NCBI GenBank assembly: GCA_041672385.1
Contig: JBAYZQ010000075.1
Coordinates: 1-10,796, forward strand
DNA: 10,796 nucleotides
Source of the DNA: JBAYZQ01 sp041672385
GTDB taxonomy: Bacteria; Spirochaetota; Spirochaetia; Sphaerochaetales; Sphaerochaetaceae
Direction of reading: 5' to 3'
Shown here: piece after piece, positions 1 through 6,280 of the stretch
Layout: every line of letters begins with the position of its first letter
Numbering within the stretch: position 1 is the first letter of the stretch
Made by a program: the position numbers and the translations under genes
Notes under the pieces: generated by a model
Database searches by the model: none
What the model saw: the letters and a program-made list of their open reading frames with translations, nothing else
Told to the model about the DNA's origin: nothing

Positions 1-1
1 T

Positions 2-256
2 TTCTCAACATTAGGAACACTTTTAGGTGTTGTCTTGGTGAGAATTTTTGGAGTTATTGGAGTGGATATGAATGCTTTAGGTGGTGGCGCTATTTCGGGA
101 ATGTCCTTAAGTCAATGGATTTATCCAAGTATAGATTTAGCTTCCTGTCTTTTGATAATTGTTCTTGGGATAGCAGTTTCAGTTGGGACTTGCCTTTTTC
201 CAACCAAGAAAATTCTACGCTTAGAGCCTGCCGAGGCTTTACATGATGATATTTAA
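2..256 (+). CDS. ABC transporter permease, FtsX/LolC-LolE/MacB type (C-terminal part only)
   Basis: The frame is open from the left edge to the TAA at 254-256, so this is the last 84 residues of a larger gene. It shows a hydrophobic stretch at the edge, a periplasmic-looking loop, and a final membrane helix (LLIIVLGIAVSVGTCLF). It ends with the cytoplasmic tail PTKKILRLEPAEALHDD. The P-x-K/R-x-x-x-x-L-(D/E)-P-A-E-A-L ending is the hallmark of the last segment of FtsX-domain permeases of the LolCE and MacB groups, which move lipoproteins or other hydrophobic molecules out of the inner membrane using ATP. The LolA-like gene starts 17 bases later, which fits lipoprotein or lipid release. The partner ATPase should lie upstream, outside the window. 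The ATG at 71 and the alternative GTG at 35 are internal codons, not starts. Confidence 0.85.
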   Translation, partial: FSTLGTLLGVVLVRIFGVIGVDMNALGGGAISGMSLSQWIYPSIDLASCLLIIVLGIAVSVGTCLFPTKKILRLEPAEALHDDI

Positions 257-272
257 AAAAAGGAAAAAATAA

Positions 273-998
273 ATGAAAAAAAAGATATTTACGATAATAA
301 TTACTTTGGTTGTTTCCTTCTCCATTTTTGCTTCACTTAGCGTGGATGAGATAGTGGATAAATATGAAGCAAACCAAAAATTTGAAAGTTTGGTTACTGA
401 GGCTAAGATAGAAATTACCGATAGGCTTGGAGTTTCCATTCAAAACGTTTTGGTATCAAAAAACAAAGTTGGGGATACTTTAATAGAAATTACCAGTGGG
501 CCGGATAGGGGACAGAAAGTACTAAGAAGGGATGAATCAATCTATCTTTATTATCCAGATGCCGATCAAGTAATTAGACTTCAAGGAACTGCTCTTAAGG
601 ATTCTTTTATGGGATCTGATTTTTCTTATGAAGATCTTTCCGGGGATGATACGATAAGAGGTTCCTATGATATTGAGTTAAAAGAAGAATTAGACAGTTC
701 TTATGTGTTATCTTTAACAGCAAAGACAAGGCAAATTGCTTATCAAAAAGAAGAACTAATAATTGATAAAAAGACTTTTGTTTGTACAAAGGCAATTTTA
801 ATGGGTACTAATGGAAGAGCTCTTCGCTCTATGGAATCTTCCGATATTAAAGAAATAAATGGTTATTATTTTGCAATGAAAACTGTAATGACAGATCTTC
901 TAAAAAAGGAAGGAAATACAGTGTTTGAATTGGAAGAAGTTGAAGTAAATCCGTTTTTATCTCCTAGTCTGTTTACAAAGGAAAATTTGTCATGGTAA
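273..998 (+). CDS. LolA-like outer-membrane lipoprotein-sorting / lipid-carrier protein (TP0789-type)
   Basis: This is a 241-residue exported protein. A signal peptide (Lys-rich start, hydrophobic core to about residue 20, ending SIFA/S) has no lipobox cysteine, so a soluble periplasmic form is likely. Residues about 92-124 carry the pattern LYYPDADQVIRL, then the SFMGSDFSYEDL block, which I recognise as typical of the LolA-like proteins of spirochaetes and other bacteria. The rest alternates strand-like segments, as in the half-barrel LolA fold. By family knowledge such proteins carry lipoproteins or lipids across the periplasm. An AGGA ribosome site (261-264) lies 8 bases before the ATG. 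The gene sits between an FtsX-type permease and an outer-membrane barrel gene, and its last 7 bases overlap the latter. That supports a shared envelope-transport role; the actual cargo is unknown. Confidence 0.8.
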   Translation: MKKKIFTIIITLVVSFSIFASLSVDEIVDKYEANQKFESLVTEAKIEITDRLGVSIQNVLVSKNKVGDTLIEITSGPDRGQKVLRRDESIYLYYPDADQVIRLQGTALKDSFMGSDFSYEDLSGDDTIRGSYDIELKEELDSSYVLSLTAKTRQIAYQKEELIIDKKTFVCTKAILMGTNGRALRSMESSDIKEINGYYFAMKTVMTDLLKKEGNTVFELEEVEVNPFLSPSLFTKENLSW

Positions 999-1930
999 GA
1001 GAGAGAAAACTTATATTTATTATTGTTTTATTACTTATTTCAATTGGAGGTGGATTTTGTTCAATGAATTTATCAGGGAAAGAAGGTTTGAGTCTAAGTG
1101 AAATTTATTATAATGGGAATTGGTCTACTACCAGTGATGCTAATTTAACCTTTAATCTTGATTATAACACAGCAGGTGTAAAGTCCTATTTTCAGTATGA
1201 TTTATCTATAAGCGAGAAAGAATACGAAGATAATTTGAGTAAAGCTTATATTAAATTTCGTTTACCTTTTGGAGAAAACTACATTACTTTCAATGCAGGA
1301 AAAACAAATCTAAGTTGGGGAGGAGGTTTCGCTTTTAATGCAGGGAATCCTTACTTTAATAAATATCTTACAATCTTAAGCGCTTATATACCTCTTAGTT
1401 TAAATTTTGATAATGGTCATTTAATCTATTTTGAGTCCTTTGTTACTCCTCCTTTGTTAAAGAGCGAAACTTTTACAGGTGGAGGAAGAATGATTTTTGA
1501 ATTTGGAAAAGTATTAGTTGATAGTTTTGAAATAGGAGGAGTGTTAGGTGAAACTGGTGATTTTACTTTTTACGGAGGTTTAAATGGGAATCTCTATTTT
1601 GATTATGGACTTTACACTAATTTTAGTCTTTTTAGCTTTGAGGATGTTGAATTTTCTGGTTATGTTTTAAAATATTTTGGCAAATTTAATTTCATGGCTG
1701 AGGGTAATTATGAAAATGATTTAATATCTCTTATTTTGACTGGTGGCTATCAAATTGGGGAAAAACTTGGTTTAAGTTGTGAAGTATTTTTAGCAAAAGT
1801 AGGTTCCTATACTGCTTTAGGCTTATCCTATCCAATTATCCAGGGTCTAAATGCAAAAGTTAAACTCATGAGGGATACTTTAAATAATTATACAGTTGTA
1901 TTTAATTTGGAGCATAGTTTTTCTCAGTAA
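992..1930 (+). CDS. Predicted outer-membrane beta-barrel protein
   Basis: This 312-residue protein starts with a basic N-terminus and a hydrophobic signal segment (residues about 6-19), then GGGFCS. The residue before Cys23 is Phe, so lipidation is unlikely. The remainder is rich in Gly, Tyr, Phe and Asn with alternating hydrophobic and polar residues, as in membrane beta-strands. Around residues 85-130 there is a run like KAYIKFRLPFG, then GKTNLSWGGGFAFNAGNPYF. This resembles the common porin-like pattern (R-x-P, then GK-x-x-L-S-WG-x-G, then FN-x-x-x-P/D). The ATG lies inside the end of the LolA-like gene (7-base overlap), with AAAGG at 977-981 as ribosome site, so the two are co-translated. 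It could be the outer-membrane end of the export cassette. The function is not known. It ends 2 bases from the convergent permease gene. Confidence 0.75.
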   Translation: MVRERKLIFIIVLLLISIGGGFCSMNLSGKEGLSLSEIYYNGNWSTTSDANLTFNLDYNTAGVKSYFQYDLSISEKEYEDNLSKAYIKFRLPFGENYITFNAGKTNLSWGGGFAFNAGNPYFNKYLTILSAYIPLSLNFDNGHLIYFESFVTPPLLKSETFTGGGRMIFEFGKVLVDSFEIGGVLGETGDFTFYGGLNGNLYFDYGLYTNFSLFSFEDVEFSGYVLKYFGKFNFMAEGNYENDLISLILTGGYQIGEKLGLSCEVFLAKVGSYTALGLSYPIIQGLNAKVKLMRDTLNNYTVVFNLEHSFSQ

Positions 1931-1932
1931 GC

Positions 1933-2469
1933 CTAGATTGATAAATCTGCTTTTGCGTAGAGCTTTTGTTTTTCATCTTCGTTAATTGCTTTGTCTAAAA
2001 TAAATGCAATAATGAAAATTCCGATTAAACTTAAAGCAAGTCTAATTAATGCAAATTTATATCCTAAACTTGCAATTTCAAAAGTTTCCATAGGAATTTT
2101 TGTTGTTGACCAAGCTCCGATAAAAATAAATACATTAAAAATACTTGTTCTCTTTTTTAACATAACCATGGAAATTGGAAAGGCTGCATAAAGAGGTCCA
2201 GCAGCTACACTTCCTAGAAGAAGAGCTATCAAAGCTCCTTTTGTGCCACTTCCTTTTCCAACATATTTTATCATTGTTGATCTATCAATCCAAACGTCTA
2301 AAAGGCCAAGTAATATGAATATTGGTGGAACAACTGAAAGGATTTGAAGAAAATTTGATTTTGTAATTTGAAATGAAATTTTTCCAATGTTTGGGAAAAT
2401 AACACCTATTACTACATTTATAATTAGTAAAAGTAAAAACCATTTATATCTTTTTATTATTTTTATCAT
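1933..2469 (-). CDS. Half-size permease, YraQ/ArsP (DUF318) type, subunit A
   Basis: This 178-residue protein has about 5 predicted membrane segments (residues about 9-26, 45-60, 79-100, 110-120 and 138-158). The signature is KYVGKGSGTKG (68-78), LGSVAAGPLYAAFP (85-98) and TKIPMETFEIASLG (123-136). In the YraQ/ArsP permease family such a unit normally occurs twice in one protein of about 300-350 residues; here there is one copy. The neighbouring gene 2469-2978 carries a second, related copy, so the pair probably forms a two-subunit transporter. Its ATG overlaps the upstream stop (TAATG), and GGAG about 10-13 bases upstream can serve as ribosome site, which indicates translational coupling. 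The C-terminal tail (EDEKQKLYAK) is charged and probably cytoplasmic. The substrate cannot be read from the sequence; organoarsenical or metal-related roles are known only for some relatives. Confidence 0.75.
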   Translation of the reverse strand: MIKIIKRYKWFLLLLIINVVIGVIFPNIGKISFQITKSNFLQILSVVPPIFILLGLLDVWIDRSTMIKYVGKGSGTKGALIALLLGSVAAGPLYAAFPISMVMLKKRTSIFNVFIFIGAWSTTKIPMETFEIASLGYKFALIRLALSLIGIFIIAFILDKAINEDEKQKLYAKADLSI

Positions 2470-2978
2470 TAAAGTAAAGCTCCCATAACAAAAGCGACGA
2501 CAATAGAAAAAATTACTGCACTAGAATTTCGGAGAATAGCAGTTTTCTTTCCAAATAGACTAATTTCCATTGGAAGTGTTACCAGTCCAACCATCATCAA
2601 AGAGGATACGAATGCAGCAATTTGAGCAGGTCCTGCACCATTATTCAACAAAGCGGCTGCCAAAGGAAAAGCTACAAAACCTGGTATCAAAGTTATTGAA
2701 CCAATTACAATAGAAATAATAATACCAAGAATTCCGGTATTTGCTCCTATGTATTTACTTATTGTTGCTTCATCCAAGACACTTAGTACCATGCCTATAA
2801 TTACAACAATTGTCAAAAATTGTGGAAGAATATTTTCAAAAGATTTAAGAGCTTTATTTAAAGCTTTTTTGGTTTTTGAATGGTCCTTTATGGAGGAAAT
2901 AATCAAACAACTTCCTGCCACTATATATAAAATTATTGTAAACAATTTTCTTTTTCCTTTGTCATTTTTCTTGTTCAT
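2469..2978 (-). CDS. Half-size permease, YraQ/ArsP (DUF318) type, subunit B
   Basis: This 169-residue membrane protein has a Lys-rich start (MNKKNDKGKRK), a first helix at about 12-29, a charged linker (31-46), then further helices at about 52-68, 84-110, 119-133 and 152-168. It repeats the subunit A signature in the same order: KYIGANTGILG (75-85), IGSITLIPGFVAFP (92-105) and LVTLPMEISLFG (132-143). The two proteins align with a constant offset of 7 residues over GS, AFP and the final A-(L/I)-(I/L)-R, with a 3-residue shift only around PME. They are therefore paralogues from the usual internal repeat. It is the first gene of a two-gene minus-strand operon divergent from livK. The ATG has no clear ribosome site; a TTG at codon 12 preceded by AAAGGAAA is an alternative start. 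The substrate is unknown. Confidence 0.75.
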   Translation of the reverse strand: MNKKNDKGKRKLFTIILYIVAGSCLIISSIKDHSKTKKALNKALKSFENILPQFLTIVVIIGMVLSVLDEATISKYIGANTGILGIIISIVIGSITLIPGFVAFPLAAALLNNGAGPAQIAAFVSSLMMVGLVTLPMEISLFGKKTAILRNSSAVIFSIVVAFVMGALL

Positions 2979-2980
2979 TA

Positions 2981-3009
2981 TTTGTAAGTGAAACTTAAAT
3001 TGATGTCAA
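2981..3009 (-). promoter_or_regulatory. Candidate promoter of the half-permease operon
   Basis: On the minus strand a perfect TTGACA (3004-3009) stands 17 bases from TACAAA (2981-2986). The -10 ends only 2 bases before the annotated ATG (2976-2978). Transcription would then begin at or inside the start codon. Either the message is leaderless or starts at a downstream TTG, or this match is fortuitous and another promoter lies further upstream. The -35 is strong and the -10 is weak. Confidence 0.35.
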
Positions 3010-3078
3010 TAACTATGAGGTAAAATATATTCTTGAAAACAAATTAGCAAAAAATCTTGATTTTCTTTTGATAACTAG

Positions 3079-3107
3079 TTGCATAAATATACTTAATTTT
3101 GTATATT
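3079..3107 (+). promoter_or_regulatory. livK promoter (sigma-70 type)
   Basis: TTGCAT (3079-3084), a 17-base spacer and TATATT (3102-3107) make a good housekeeping promoter, with a start expected near 3113-3116, about 40 bases before the livK ATG. An 8-bp palindrome AACTAGTT (3073-3080) touches the -35. The -10 lies inside a 22-base element that recurs at the uraA promoter. Confidence 0.65.
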
Positions 3108-3117
3108 GGTGAAAATT
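3096..3117 (+). repeat. Promoter-overlapping repeat element, copy 1 (livK)
   Basis: This 22-base stretch equals 8996-9017 at every position but one (T3104 versus A9004). It runs from 6 bases upstream of the -10 hexamer through GGTGAAAATT at the expected start site. Its ends are complementary (ATTTT and AAAAT), as in a loose inverted repeat with an 11-13 base centre. It may be an operator or a preferred core-promoter sequence of this genome. Confidence 0.6.
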
Positions 3118-3155
3118 GAAATAAATTTTAGTTATTGCTACGGGAGGAATAACAA

Positions 3156-4322
3156 ATGAAAAAAACTTTAGTTGTATTATTAATGGTTGCGATGGCATGT
3201 ACCTTCGCATTCGCAGGTGGTGAAGAAGAAGCCAAAAGTGTTAAAGTTGGTTATATTGGTCCAATGACCGGTGATTACGCAAATTATGGTGTATACATTG
3301 GAAATGGAGCAAAGCTAGCAGTTGATAAATTCAATGCCGCAGGTGGTATTGATGGAACTCCCGTTGAACTTATTATTGAGGATTCAGAAGGGGCACCGGA
3401 CAAAGGCCTTTCTGCAATCGAAAAACTTTCCGGTTCTGACCATGTTGTAGCTCTAATTGGACCTGTATTCTCAGGTGTTTGTAATGCTGTTGGACCAAGA
3501 TGTCAAGATGAAGGACTTTTGATGTGTACTCCAAGTGGTACAGAGAAATCAATTACTTCAATTGGTGATTATGTATTTAGAACAATCCCTTCTGATGGAC
3601 TTCAGAGTGAGGTTGCTGGTACTTATTTCTATCAAGAACTTGGTTATAAAAAACTTGGTTGTTTATATGCAAAGAATGATTATTCACAAGGACTTTATGA
3701 AGGTACAAAAGCAGTATTTGAAGCTCTTGGCGGAGATATGAGTAGTGTTGAAACTTGTCAAGTTGGTGACAAGGACTTTAAAACTCAGCTTACAAAATTA
3801 AAATCTAGTGATGTTGAAGCTATTTATATCCCAAATTATACAGCTGAAATGGCTCAAATTCTTGAACAGGCTTCTCAGATTGGAATTAATGTTCCATTCT
3901 TAAGTAGTGATGGATTCTCAAATCCTGAGATTTACAACCTTGCTCCTAAATTCTGTGATGGTGTTATTTATGTTGGACCTCCACAGGTAAAGTTAAGCTC
4001 AGCCTACAGTGATTTTGTAAGTGAGTATAATAAAGCTTTTGGAAGAGATCCTTCTTCTTTTGCAACTGCAAGTTATGATGCTGCTAGTCTTTTAATGCAG
4101 GTAATTACCGAAGTTTATGAAAAGACTGGAAAATATGATAGAAAAGTTATTAGAGATACTTTTGCTTCTACTGAAGGTTTCGAGGGTGTAACTGGAACAA
4201 TTGCTTTTGACGAAATTGGTGATTTGGTTTCTTTCCAGGGCCTTTATAAGGTAAACGGTATAAAACCTGAATATCTTGGAACTTATACAGTTGTTAATGG
4301 TGAATTAGCTAAAATGGATTAG
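3156..4322 (+). CDS. livK: Branched-chain amino-acid ABC transporter, periplasmic substrate-binding protein
   Basis: This is a 388-residue type I periplasmic binding protein. The signal peptide (MKKTLVVLLMV...) probably ends at AFA20 before GGEEE. Cys15 in VAMAC could instead be a relaxed spirochaetal lipobox. Mature-domain landmarks are KVGYIGPMTGDYANYG (30-45), which begins the first lobe, followed by VALIGPVFSG (98-107). TPSGTEKSIT (125-134) lies where the Ser/Thr residues of LivJ/LivK hold the amino-acid carboxyl group. YVFRTIPSDGLQ (139-150) is also characteristic. The length is close to E. coli LivJ plus extra loop sequence. It has seven cysteines, more than usual. The ribosome site is GGGAGG (3142-3147), 8 bases from the ATG. 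It is first in the liv operon and separated from livH by hairpins, as expected when the binding protein is made in excess. The ligand may be Leu/Ile/Val, but other amino acids or amides are possible in this family. Confidence 0.9.
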   Translation: MKKTLVVLLMVAMACTFAFAGGEEEAKSVKVGYIGPMTGDYANYGVYIGNGAKLAVDKFNAAGGIDGTPVELIIEDSEGAPDKGLSAIEKLSGSDHVVALIGPVFSGVCNAVGPRCQDEGLLMCTPSGTEKSITSIGDYVFRTIPSDGLQSEVAGTYFYQELGYKKLGCLYAKNDYSQGLYEGTKAVFEALGGDMSSVETCQVGDKDFKTQLTKLKSSDVEAIYIPNYTAEMAQILEQASQIGINVPFLSSDGFSNPEIYNLAPKFCDGVIYVGPPQVKLSSAYSDFVSEYNKAFGRDPSSFATASYDAASLLMQVITEVYEKTGKYDRKVIRDTFASTEGFEGVTGTIAFDEIGDLVSFQGLYKVNGIKPEYLGTYTVVNGELAKMD

Positions 4323-4324
4323 TA

Positions 4325-4358
4325 AAAGATATTAAGAACTAAATGGTTCTTCGTCTTT
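4325..4358 (+). terminator. Hairpin after livK, possible partial terminator
   Basis: AAGAAC (4334-4339) and GTTCTT (4346-4351) form a perfect 6-bp stem with a 6-base loop. AAAGA (4325-4329) and TCTTT (4354-4358) extend it across a small internal loop. Only a short, interrupted U tract follows, so termination would be partial. It begins 2 bases after the livK stop and could lower livHMGF expression relative to livK or protect the livK message. Confidence 0.5.
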
Positions 4359-4374
4359 AATAATTCTCGAATGG

Positions 4375-4404
4375 CCTTCATAACTCAAATTTGAGTTGTG
4401 GAGG
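4375..4404 (+). promoter_or_regulatory. 15-bp RNA stem between livK and livH that masks a ribosome site
   Basis: The arms 4375-4389 and 4390-4404 pair along all 15 positions (13 Watson-Crick, 2 G-U) around a perfect 16-bp palindrome centred on AAATTT. GGAGG (4400-4404), the ribosome site for the small ORF at 4409, is the end of the right arm and would be hidden in the stem. No U tract directly follows, so it does not look like a classical terminator. Confidence 0.6.
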
Positions 4405-4408
4405 TTGT

Positions 4409-4432
4409 ATGTTTTTAGGAGGTTTTAGTTGA
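4409..4432 (+). CDS. Candidate 7-codon leader peptide (MFLGGFS) upstream of livH
   Basis: ATG at 4409 has GGAGG 4 bases upstream. After seven codons TGA (4430-4432) overlaps the livH TTG start (4429-4431) as TTGA. Its codons 3-5 contain the AGGAGG ribosome site of livH. A ribosome ending here could re-initiate at the weak TTG, coupling livH translation to opening of the hairpin at 4375-4404. This is a reading of the sequence only; translation is unproven. Confidence 0.4.
   Translation: MFLGGFS
4417..4422 (+). promoter_or_regulatory. livH ribosome site, fixes a TTG start
   Basis: AGGAGG lies 6 bases before TTG at 4429. No ATG or GTG lies in frame nearby before the conserved region, and the encoded start matches the usual LivH N-terminus (hydrophilic stretch, then MNGLTLGGIYALIALG). 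TTG is therefore the start codon. Confidence 0.8.
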
Positions 4433-5346
4433 CAATTGGTGAGTTTTTTCAACATCTAATGAACGGACTAACATTAGGGGGAATATATGCATTGATTGCT
4501 TTAGGTTATACCATGGTTTATGGTATCCTGAAGTTTATTAATTTTGCACATGGTGATATTCTAATGTTTGGTGCTTATATTGGACTTTTTACTTTTAATG
4601 CTCTTAGAGGTTCTACTGAATTAGGGCCATGGTGGTTTTTTGCTTTTATTATAGCAATGTTAGTTAGTATGATTTTTTGTGCTGTACTGGGAATGTTTAT
4701 TGAGAAAGTAGCTTATAGACCATTGAGAAGAGCTTCAAGATTGGCTCCTTTAATAAGTGCAATTGGTGTTTCGATTATTCTTAGTAATTCAGCTGCATGG
4801 ATGTTTGGAACACAGTCAAGAAAATTGGAATATCCTTTTGATAATACTCCTATGCAAATTGGTACTGTTTCCATTACTCCCCACCAAATTATGATATTAG
4901 TAGTAGCGGCGGTGATGATGATTGGTCTTTCTATCTTTGTAAACAAATCAAGAATGGGGAAAGCTATGAGGGCAACTAGTTTGGATCAGGATACAGCTAA
5001 GCTTATGGGAATTGATGCAGACAAGGTTATTAGTTTGACGTTTGCTATAGGAAGTGGATTAGCTGCTGTTGGTGGTATGCTTATAGCTTTGGATTTTAAA
5101 GTTTATGCAACCTTAGGTACTATGGTTGGTTTAAAAGCTTTTGTTGCGGCTGTTGTTGGTGGTATTGGAAATATTTCTGGTGCTATGCTTGGAGGTCTTT
5201 TATTAGGTCTTCTTGAAACCTTTGGAGTTGCAATTTTTGGTATTCCTCAAGGATATAAAGATACTATCGCATTTGGAGTTTTGATTATAATTTTACTTGT
5301 AAAACCTTCAGGACTTCTCGGAAATAACGAAAAGGAGAAAGTCTAA
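4429..5346 (+). CDS. livH: Branched-chain amino-acid ABC transporter permease LivH
   Basis: This 305-residue inner-membrane protein of the LivH family (usual length about 300) starts with TTG. MNGLTLGGIYALIALGYTMV (11-30) and NFAHGDILMFGAY (38-50) form the conserved first membrane region. VAYRPLRRAS (94-103) is a cytoplasmic loop, and the LISAIGVSIIL block follows (108-118). The ATPase-coupling loop is MGKAMRATSLDQDTAKLMGI (176-195). GLKAFVAAVVGGIGNISGAM (234-253) and VKPSGLLG (291-298) close the protein. With LivM it forms the translocation channel. Its stop overlaps the livM start (TAATG), so equal amounts of the two permeases are likely. Confidence 0.93.
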   Translation: MTIGEFFQHLMNGLTLGGIYALIALGYTMVYGILKFINFAHGDILMFGAYIGLFTFNALRGSTELGPWWFFAFIIAMLVSMIFCAVLGMFIEKVAYRPLRRASRLAPLISAIGVSIILSNSAAWMFGTQSRKLEYPFDNTPMQIGTVSITPHQIMILVVAAVMMIGLSIFVNKSRMGKAMRATSLDQDTAKLMGIDADKVISLTFAIGSGLAAVGGMLIALDFKVYATLGTMVGLKAFVAAVVGGIGNISGAMLGGLLLGLLETFGVAIFGIPQGYKDTIAFGVLIIILLVKPSGLLGNNEKEKV

Positions 5347-6278
5347 TGTTGAATTTTTTTCTTTTAATATTAATTTACACAGGCATTTATTCCTTAATGG
5401 CTTTGGGACAAAACTTGATAACCGGTTATACTGGTTTGTTAAGTCTCTGTCAGGCAGGATTTTTTGCTATTGGAAGTTATGCAACAGCAATTCTTTGTGT
5501 TACTTTTGGATGGGGGTTTTGGGGTACACTTCCTGTTGCCTTCTTTGTTTCAGCTTTATGTGGCGTACTTATAGGTTTGCCTACACTTCGTTTAAAAGGT
5601 GACTATCTTGCTATTGCAACCTTAGGATTTGGAGAAATAGTAAGAAATATTATTAATAACTGGGATTCACTTACAAATGGACCAATGGGAATAAGAGGAA
5701 TAAAGAAACCAATGTTTTTTGGATTAGAAATAAATCCATATAGAAAATGGGGTTATCTTTTTTTAGTTTGTTTCTTTTTGGTAGTTACTTATTTTGCGTT
5801 GAAAAGACTTTATCAAAGTCGAATGGGTAGAGCTCTTGAAGCCGTAAGAGAAGATGAGATTGCAGCCCATTCAATGGGAATAAATGTTACCAAATACAAG
5901 GTTTGGTCTTTTGCTATTGGAGCAGGAATTGCTGGTATAGCTGGAAGTTTACAGGCAACTTTTATGTTATCCGTTACTCCAGGCTATTATACTTTTATGG
6001 TTTCAATTATCGTATTATGCATGGTCGTTCTTGGAGGTTTAGGTAACTCCCTTGCCAGTATCCTTGGTGCTTTTATTTTACAGTTTGTAACTTATTTTCC
6101 TCAACTTATTGGTATTAGTGATAAAATTCCAGCTCAAGCAAGACAGATTGTTTTTGGTTTAATTCTTGTTTTAATGATGATTTATAGACCCCAAGGAATT
6201 CTTGGACCAGAACACCGAAGATATAAACAACTTGATGCTTTGTTTGCAGCAAGGAATAAACTAGGAAAGGAGAGTTAA
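5346..6278 (+). CDS. livM: Branched-chain amino-acid ABC transporter permease LivM
   Basis: This 310-residue permease lacks the N-terminal extension of E. coli LivM and has the length common in other phyla. Family blocks are TGYTGLLSLCQAGFFAIGSY (26-45), RLKGDYLAIATLGFGEIVR (82-100), NGPMGIRGI (111-119), the coupling loop MGRALEAVREDEIAAHSMGI (160-179), VLGGLGNSLASILGA (228-242) and YRPQGILGP (280-288). A ribosome site AAGGAG lies in the end of livH, 8-9 bases before the ATG, which overlaps the livH TAA by one base. It pairs with LivH in the membrane; livG follows after 2 bases. Confidence 0.93.
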   Translation: MLNFFLLILIYTGIYSLMALGQNLITGYTGLLSLCQAGFFAIGSYATAILCVTFGWGFWGTLPVAFFVSALCGVLIGLPTLRLKGDYLAIATLGFGEIVRNIINNWDSLTNGPMGIRGIKKPMFFGLEINPYRKWGYLFLVCFFLVVTYFALKRLYQSRMGRALEAVREDEIAAHSMGINVTKYKVWSFAIGAGIAGIAGSLQATFMLSVTPGYYTFMVSIIVLCMVVLGGLGNSLASILGAFILQFVTYFPQLIGISDKIPAQARQIVFGLILVLMMIYRPQGILGPEHRRYKQLDALFAARNKLGKES

Positions 6279-6280
6279 TT

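Noticed and set aside
2749..2991. 80-codon plus-strand frame over the half-permease gene
   Set aside because: Antisense shadow of a conserved membrane protein; no supporting start signal.
3535..3741. 68-codon frame inside livK
   Set aside because: Out-of-frame shadow within a well-conserved binding-protein gene.
4371..4394. Second tiny ORF (ATG 4371) inside the livK-livH hairpin
   Set aside because: No ribosome site and its start is at the base of the stem; expected by chance.
4409..4432. Classical leucine-codon attenuator before livH
   Set aside because: The 7-codon ORF has a single Leu codon and no terminator with a U tract follows, so ribosome stalling at Leu codons is not supported; the translation-coupling idea is kept instead.
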